64,000 nucleotides of DNA, from contig NZ_SRMP01000001.1 of NCBI RefSeq assembly GCF_005925325.1, positions 620,001 through 684,000 on the forward strand, given 5' to 3'. Within the stretch, counting starts at the first letter, position 1; every line of letters begins with the position of its first letter. The position numbers and the translations under genes were made by a program. The DNA comes from Pedobacter helvus (GTDB lineage: Bacteria; Bacteroidota; Bacteroidia; Sphingobacteriales; Sphingobacteriaceae). Shown piece by piece: positions 59,906 to 64,000 of this stretch. The notes beneath the pieces were generated by a model. It saw only the letters and a program-made list of their open reading frames with translations. It made no database searches and had not been told where the DNA came from.

Positions 59906-61136
59906 TGGCTAAATAATATAAGGTTGATGATTTTTCTTTCTTAAACGTTTCTTGCGCAACTTGTTGGATTTGTTCGGCAGTAATGCTCAAATACTTATTG
60001 ATTTCTACATTCAATAAAGCAGCATCACCTAAAAGCTCGTAGTAAGCCAAATTCATGGCTTTATCCAGCAAGCTCATTTCAGCAAATACCATAATCGATT
60101 CCGATTTGTTCTTCACTTTCGTCAGTTCGTTTTCACTCACCAATTCCGCAGCTATTTTATCCAACTCTTGCCAAATGGCAGTTTCAGCTTGCTCCATAGT
60201 TACACCTTCTACCAATTTACCATCAACAATAAACAAACCTTCATCTAAACTACTAGTGATATATGCATTAATTTCGCTGAACAATTTCTGTTCTTTCAAC
60301 AAACTATTGAACAAACGAGAAGACTGTCCTTGCGATAAAATATCCGACAACAAATCGAAAACTTGATAATTTGCATCTAACCTTGCAGGCATTTTAAAAG
60401 CCATGTAGATTGCATTTAGAGGTACATCAGCGTTTACCGTTAAACTTCTAACTGCGGTTTGTTCTGGTTCTTTCGGTAGATTTCTTACATATTTATCTCC
60501 CGCCGGAATTGGCTCAAACCATTTTTCGGCCAGTTCTTTTACTTCTTCAGTCTTTACATTTCCGCCCACTACCAAAATCGCATTTTGTGGATTGTAATGC
60601 TTCTTAAAAAAAGCCTTCACGTCTTCCATTTTAGCATTTTCTATCTGAGCCAAATCTTGCCCAATGGTTGCCCAACGATATGGATGATTTTGGTAAGCCA
60701 AGGGACGCAACTTCAACCAAACATCGCCATAAGGCTGGTTCAGATAACGTTGCTTAAATTCTTCACAAACTACATTTCGTTGTGTTTCCAAACTTTTTTC
60801 AGAGAAAGCCAAACTCAGCATCCTATCACTTTCTAGCCAAAATGCAGTTTCTATGTTGGCCGCTGGCAAAGTGATGTAATAGTTGGTAATATCGTTACTC
60901 GTAAAAGCGTTATTTTCGCCACCAACACGTTGTAGAGGCTCATCATAGCTCGGAATGTTGATAGAACCACCAAACATCAGATGCTCAAATAGATGCGCAA
61001 AACCCGTTCTTCCCTCCTCCTCATCCCTAGCGCCAACATCGTACAATATATTTAAAACAGCCATTGGCGTTGTTGGATCTTCGTGAACCAAAACTTTTAA
61101 ACCGTTGGCTAATGTAAAACGATTAAAATTTATCAT
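59898..61136 (-). CDS. M16 family zinc metallopeptidase, catalytic subunit
   Basis: A 412-residue protein with start at ATG 61136; the longer frame to 61274 is rejected because the extra 46 residues are unlike the family and the -7 box lies within it. The active site HLFEHLMFGG (HxxEH) at about 51-55 is followed about 75 residues later by the Glu of NVVCEEFKQRY, the third zinc ligand. Its partner is the degenerate subunit downstream. Together they form an M16 heterodimer. No signal peptide. Confidence 0.92.
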   Translation of the reverse strand: MINFNRFTLANGLKVLVHEDPTTPMAVLNILYDVGARDEEEGRTGFAHLFEHLMFGGSINIPSYDEPLQRVGGENNAFTSNDITNYYITLPAANIETAFWLESDRMLSLAFSEKSLETQRNVVCEEFKQRYLNQPYGDVWLKLRPLAYQNHPYRWATIGQDLAQIENAKMEDVKAFFKKHYNPQNAILVVGGNVKTEEVKELAEKWFEPIPAGDKYVRNLPKEPEQTAVRSLTVNADVPLNAIYMAFKMPARLDANYQVFDLLSDILSQGQSSRLFNSLLKEQKLFSEINAYITSSLDEGLFIVDGKLVEGVTMEQAETAIWQELDKIAAELVSENELTKVKNKSESIMVFAEMSLLDKAMNLAYYELLGDAALLNVEINKYLSITAEQIQQVAQETFKKEKSSTLYYLANA

Positions 61137-61142
61137 AGGGTG

Positions 61143-61150
61143 CAAAGATA
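61143..61150 (-). promoter_or_regulatory. TATCTTTG -7 box before the M16 operon
   Basis: Minus-strand TATCTTTG, six bases before ATG 61136, so transcription should begin at the start codon or just before. No -33 TTTG partner is obvious. Confidence 0.5.
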
Positions 61151-61542
61151 GATTAATTGCCTTATTGTTAAATTGTTTTATTGTTGAGTAAGTGTAAAGA
61201 TGGAAAACCTTTACGTGTAGTGGGTTATTTTTTTGAAAATGTTCGGCTGTATTGCATGGCTTCTGTAGCCCCACTATCCGCTATAGTCCCTTGTTGCACA
61301 TCGGGCGCTGCCGCTCCTATTGGGTTTATTTAACTTCAACTTGTGCAAAAAACTTCCAAGCAAAGCGCAGAACCAACCGGATGCACATATAAAAAGTATT
61401 ATTTTTCTTGTCAGGTTATGCGAGATGCTTAAGCACCTAGTGTCCCCCTTTGGAGGAGATTAAGGGGGAGGAAGCAAGATGGAATATCAGCAATGTTTTT
61501 CGTTAATTAAACCCGATGGCAGCGGATATACTTTTTGTTGGG

Positions 61543-61621
61543 TCATTTCGACGAGGAACGAGGAAAAATCTGTTACCTAGTAGCATTAAACTTTGAGATT
61601 TATCTCTGCGTTCGAAATGAC
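61543..61621. repeat. Palindromic repeat related to the one at 43402
   Basis: Ends TCATTTCGA and TCGAAATGA are perfect inverted copies. The interior GAGGAAAAATCTG and CAT-TAAACTTTGAGATTT arms are degenerate relatives of the GAAATCTTTGAA stem at 43421. Confidence 0.65.
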
Positions 61622-61747
61622 GGAGGAACGGGACAAAAAGATAACAGCGTACAGCGGGGCTACCACAACGATGAAACCGAACAAATCCTTTTCACATAAG
61701 TCACATTATAATTTAGAAGTTAAATTTTGTTAATCAACATTGCAAGC

Positions 61748-61776
61748 AAGTCCCCTTTAGGGGATTTAGGGGTTTA
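61748..61776. repeat. Left arm of a repeat flanking mqnC
   Basis: 29 bp: starts AAGTCCCCTTTAGGGG, ends AGGGGTTTA. Its inverted copy lies across the mqnC stop codon at 62916-62943. It lies 17 bp before the mqnC ATG. Confidence 0.85.
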
Positions 61777-61793
61777 TTTTTTACCTTTACACC

Positions 61794-62918
61794 ATGAATA
61801 CAGGAGAATTACTGCAAAGAGCCTTAAACTTCGATTTTTTAACTAAAGAAGAGGGTATTTTTTTATATCACAATGCTAGCACTGCCGAGTTGGCTTACGT
61901 GGCAAATGAGCTCAGAAAAATACAGGTTCCGAGTGGTAAAGTAACTTGGCAAATTGACCGTAATGTGAATACAACGAACGTTTGTATTGCCAACTGTAAA
62001 TTCTGTAACTTTTTCCGTCGCCCAGGGCATGAGGAAAGTTACATTACCGATATTGAGACCTATAAAGTTAAAATTGAAGAGACTTTTCGATATGGTGGCG
62101 ACCAGCTGTTGTTACAAGGTGGGCACCATCCAGATTTAGGTTTAGAGTTTTACACCAACCTTTTCAAACAACTGAAAGAGCTTTACCCTGATTTAAAATT
62201 GCACGCTTTAGGTCCGCCAGAGATTGCTCACGTAGCCAAATTGGAAGGCTTATCTCATACTGAAGTATTAAAAGCTTTGAAAGAAGCTGGATTGGATTCG
62301 CTTCCTGGTGCTGGTGCAGAAATACTGAACGACCGTGTAAGGAGACTAATTTCTAAGGGAAAATGTGGTGGCCAAGAATGGTTAGATGTAATGCGTGCTT
62401 GTCATCAGTTAGACATTACCACTTCTGCTACGATGATGTTTGGTCACGTAGAAACCATTGAGGAACGTTTTGAGCATTTAGTTTGGATCCGTGAGGTACA
62501 GAGCGAAAAACCTGCGGATGCGAATGGTTTCCTAGCGTTTATTCCTTGGCCTTTCCAAGATGATGGCACCTTATTGAAACGTTTGCGTGGAATTAGCAAC
62601 AATGTAACTGGCGATGAATATGTACGTATGATCGCCTTGAGCCGTATCATGTTGCCAAACGTAAAGAATATTCAAGCAAGTTGGTTAACCGTAGGTAAAG
62701 CTGTTGCACAACTTTGTTTACATGCTGGGGCTAACGATTTTGGCTCGATCATGATTGAAGAAAACGTAGTTTCTGCTGCTGGTGCACCTCATCGTTTTAC
62801 TGCAAAAGGTATACAAACAGCTATTAAAGAAGCGGGTTTCGAACCACAATTACGTGGGCAAAAATACAACTACAGAGAATTGCCGGCTGAATTGGAAGAG
62901 CAAGTAATTACTTACTAA
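61794..62918 (+). CDS. mqnC: Cyclic dehypoxanthinyl futalosine synthase (menaquinone synthesis)
   Basis: A 374-residue radical SAM enzyme. The cluster motif is NVCIANCKFCNFFRRPGHEE (CxxxCxxC). Other landmarks: YGGDQLLLQGGHHPDLG, LDSLPGAGAEILNDRVR, ATMMFGHVETIEERFEH, FIPWPFQDDGTLL and NIQASWLTVGKAVAQL. These are diagnostic of MqnC, which closes the dehypoxanthinyl futalosine ring in the futalosine route. This implies the host makes menaquinone by this pathway. The gene appears alone, with inverted repeats at both ends. Confidence 0.96.
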   Translation: MNTGELLQRALNFDFLTKEEGIFLYHNASTAELAYVANELRKIQVPSGKVTWQIDRNVNTTNVCIANCKFCNFFRRPGHEESYITDIETYKVKIEETFRYGGDQLLLQGGHHPDLGLEFYTNLFKQLKELYPDLKLHALGPPEIAHVAKLEGLSHTEVLKALKEAGLDSLPGAGAEILNDRVRRLISKGKCGGQEWLDVMRACHQLDITTSATMMFGHVETIEERFEHLVWIREVQSEKPADANGFLAFIPWPFQDDGTLLKRLRGISNNVTGDEYVRMIALSRIMLPNVKNIQASWLTVGKAVAQLCLHAGANDFGSIMIEENVVSAAGAPHRFTAKGIQTAIKEAGFEPQLRGQKYNYRELPAELEEQVITY

Positions 62919-62943
62919 ACCCCTAATCTCCTAAAGGGGACTT
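62916..62943. repeat. Right arm of the repeat flanking mqnC, terminator-like
   Basis: 28 bp beginning with the TAA stop of mqnC. It is the inverted copy of 61748-61776 with one substitution and one deletion. CCCCTAATC and AAAGGGG followed by CTTTTTT also make it a likely terminator. Confidence 0.85.
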
Positions 62944-62952
62944 TTTTAGCCG

Positions 62953-63456
62953 ATGAAAAGAGCGACTTTAATCTGTTTTTTATTATTTATTTCAGTTTTT
63001 GCATTTGCGCAAAAAAATTGGGTAAAGCAGAAACTAACTAATCGTGTTACGGTTTCTTTTCCGACAGCTCCGAGTAAAACTGCGGGTACGACTTTTGCGA
63101 TAAAAGACACTACAAATACCGTATACACGGTTACGTATAGCTTTATCGCCCAAAACTTAAAGATAGATGAAAAGGCATTTAGCAAATTAGTAACGACAGA
63201 GGAGTTTGCTAGTGAGTTTCAAAATAGTCTACATGCTACCTTGAGTGGCTATAATCTGGAGCCAATAAAAATAAAGCAAAATAAAAACTACGTTAGTTAT
63301 ATCACCGAAGGCAAAAATGAGGATGAAAAAAAATCTATTTTCATGCACATCATTTTCGTAGATGGCATCTATTACAGTCTTTCCGTAGTCATCCCCGAGG
63401 GAAAAAGTTTTAACAACAAAGACATTTTCCTTCATAACTTTCAAATCACCAAGTAA
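62953..63456 (+). CDS. Small secreted protein, unknown function
   Basis: A 167-residue protein with a signal peptide (MKRATLICFLLFISVFAFAQ, cleavage after AFAQ). The mature part is beta-rich and resembles a small lipocalin- or PsbP-like domain (VTVSFPTAPSKTAGTTFAIK, YTVTYSFIAQNLKIDEKAF, SIFMHIIFVDGIYYSLSVVI). I do not recognise a family. It lies 34 bp after mqnC, across the repeat. Confidence 0.7.
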   Translation: MKRATLICFLLFISVFAFAQKNWVKQKLTNRVTVSFPTAPSKTAGTTFAIKDTTNTVYTVTYSFIAQNLKIDEKAFSKLVTTEEFASEFQNSLHATLSGYNLEPIKIKQNKNYVSYITEGKNEDEKKSIFMHIIFVDGIYYSLSVVIPEGKSFNNKDIFLHNFQITK

Positions 63457-63546
63457 TAAACAAAAATCCCCTACTATTTTAGAGAAACACAGCTGCGAGT
63501 TTCTTTTCAAATAATAAGGGAATATAAAGGTTCGATTTCTAAGCGA

Positions 63547-64000
63547 TTACAACTTAAAGCCTGTTTTAAGGAATAGGTTGGCAATAGTAACTACCTCAGC
63601 TTTAGTTAAAAATTCATCAAATGATTCTGCTGCTGCAGCTTTAGTAACTGCTGTACCATTAATTGCGGTAATCTCTACACCAGCTTGTAATGTCGTATTT
63701 TCACGAGCATACACAGGATCTACCGCAGCAATACCTGTATCATTTGAAACACCGCCAGTACCCAAACTGATCCAAGGTTTCAATCCCGCAGCACCGTTTG
63801 CAGCCAACATTTGACGGATGTGTGAAGCGTGTCTGGCCTCTACCGAGTGGATTTGCAAAGCGGTGGTTAAAACAGCATTGCCTTTTAGCACTGGTGCTTG
63901 TCCTTTGTAAGCTCTCACGCCCGTATCTTCAAAGGCAGTTGCCACTTTTAAAAAGGTTGGGTAATCCGAATACACCGCATTAAAGGTTCCACCGGCGGTA
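63547..64000 (-). CDS. Ferritin-like domain protein (N-terminal part outside window)
   Basis: A frame open to the right edge of the window; the GTG at 63975 is internal, since TAGGTFNA precedes it in frame. The segment FEDTGVRAYKGQAPVLKGNA and IHSVEARHASHIRQML show the E-x-x-x-R-x-x-Y and E-A-R-H-x-x-x-I-R helices of ferritin-like (DUF4439/PF13668-type) proteins, in which Glu and His bind a di-iron site. The C-terminal tail (ESFDEFLTKAEVVTIANLFL) is typical. Function as an iron or oxidative-stress protein is inference. Confidence 0.75.
   Translation of the reverse strand, partial: TAGGTFNAVYSDYPTFLKVATAFEDTGVRAYKGQAPVLKGNAVLTTALQIHSVEARHASHIRQMLAANGAAGLKPWISLGTGGVSNDTGIAAVDPVYARENTTLQAGVEITAINGTAVTKAAAAESFDEFLTKAEVVTIANLFLKTGFKL

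Larger units (their letters stand above)
61151..61793. other. Non-coding region with palindromic repeats, upstream of mqnC
   Basis: 643 bp without a supported gene. It contains a CCCCCTTTGG-type repeat near 61443-61470, a palindromic element at 61543-61621, and one arm of a repeat pair that flanks mqnC (61748-61776). The segment from about 61270 to 61330 looks like decayed repeat DNA. Confidence 0.6.

Noticed and set aside
61137..61274. Longer start of the M16 catalytic subunit
   Set aside because: The extra residues do not fit the family and contain the -7 promoter box.

Overview
The window is a piece of an AT-rich Bacteroidota chromosome, most likely Sphingobacteriaceae (Pedobacter-like; inference). 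Supporting signs are TAnnTTTG promoter boxes, a TonB receptor with a carboxypeptidase-like N-terminal domain, the futalosine menaquinone enzyme MqnC, and a tyrosine recombinase with the KHT variant motif common in this phylum.

Bases 1 to about 38430 are the right-hand part of a tailed prophage integrated next to a tRNA-Leu(TAG) gene (38430-38511). The left end and the immunity/early region lie outside the window. From left to right: DNA-handling genes (C5 methyltransferase cut by the window edge, DUF4373-type replication protein, PP-loop/PAPS-reductase-like protein, two HNH proteins, small membrane proteins including a 32-residue ORF); a 300-bp non-coding segment rich in TTGTTATA repeats that I read as a cos-like packaging site; a head module in the same order as phage lambda (small and large terminase, W-like, portal, S49 protease with nested scaffold, D-like, E-like, FI- and FII-position genes); a Mu/P2-like contractile tail (sheath, tube, chaperone with a probable -1 frameshift, tape measure, gp46-47-48 block, two fibre-like proteins, then gp43-44-45 block); a large fibre with a secretion-type signal peptide and an SGNH-like domain; a lysis cassette (possible holin, muramidase, spanin-like proteins); an accessory pocket of unknown genes; and the integrase.

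Five intergenic sites at the heads of transcription units share one architecture (ATTTC-N7-GAAAT-N4-GAAAT, then usually TATATTT). I propose this as a phage-specific late promoter or activator box that divides the virion genes into separately switched blocks.

Bases 38512-64000 are host chromosome: a lipoprotein, a BtuF-like protein, a CDP-alcohol phosphatidyltransferase, a trehalose/glycogen island (otsAB fusion, GH15 enzyme, glgA-glgC), a SUMT methyltransferase, a LOG-family protein, a TonB-dependent receptor, an SDR enzyme, guaB, a metallophosphoesterase/PQQ-propeller fusion, a pair of M16 peptidases (one catalytic, one degenerate), mqnC, a secreted protein and the end of a ferritin-like gene. 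Its intergenic spaces carry several families of small palindromic repeats; one family flanks mqnC as inverted copies.
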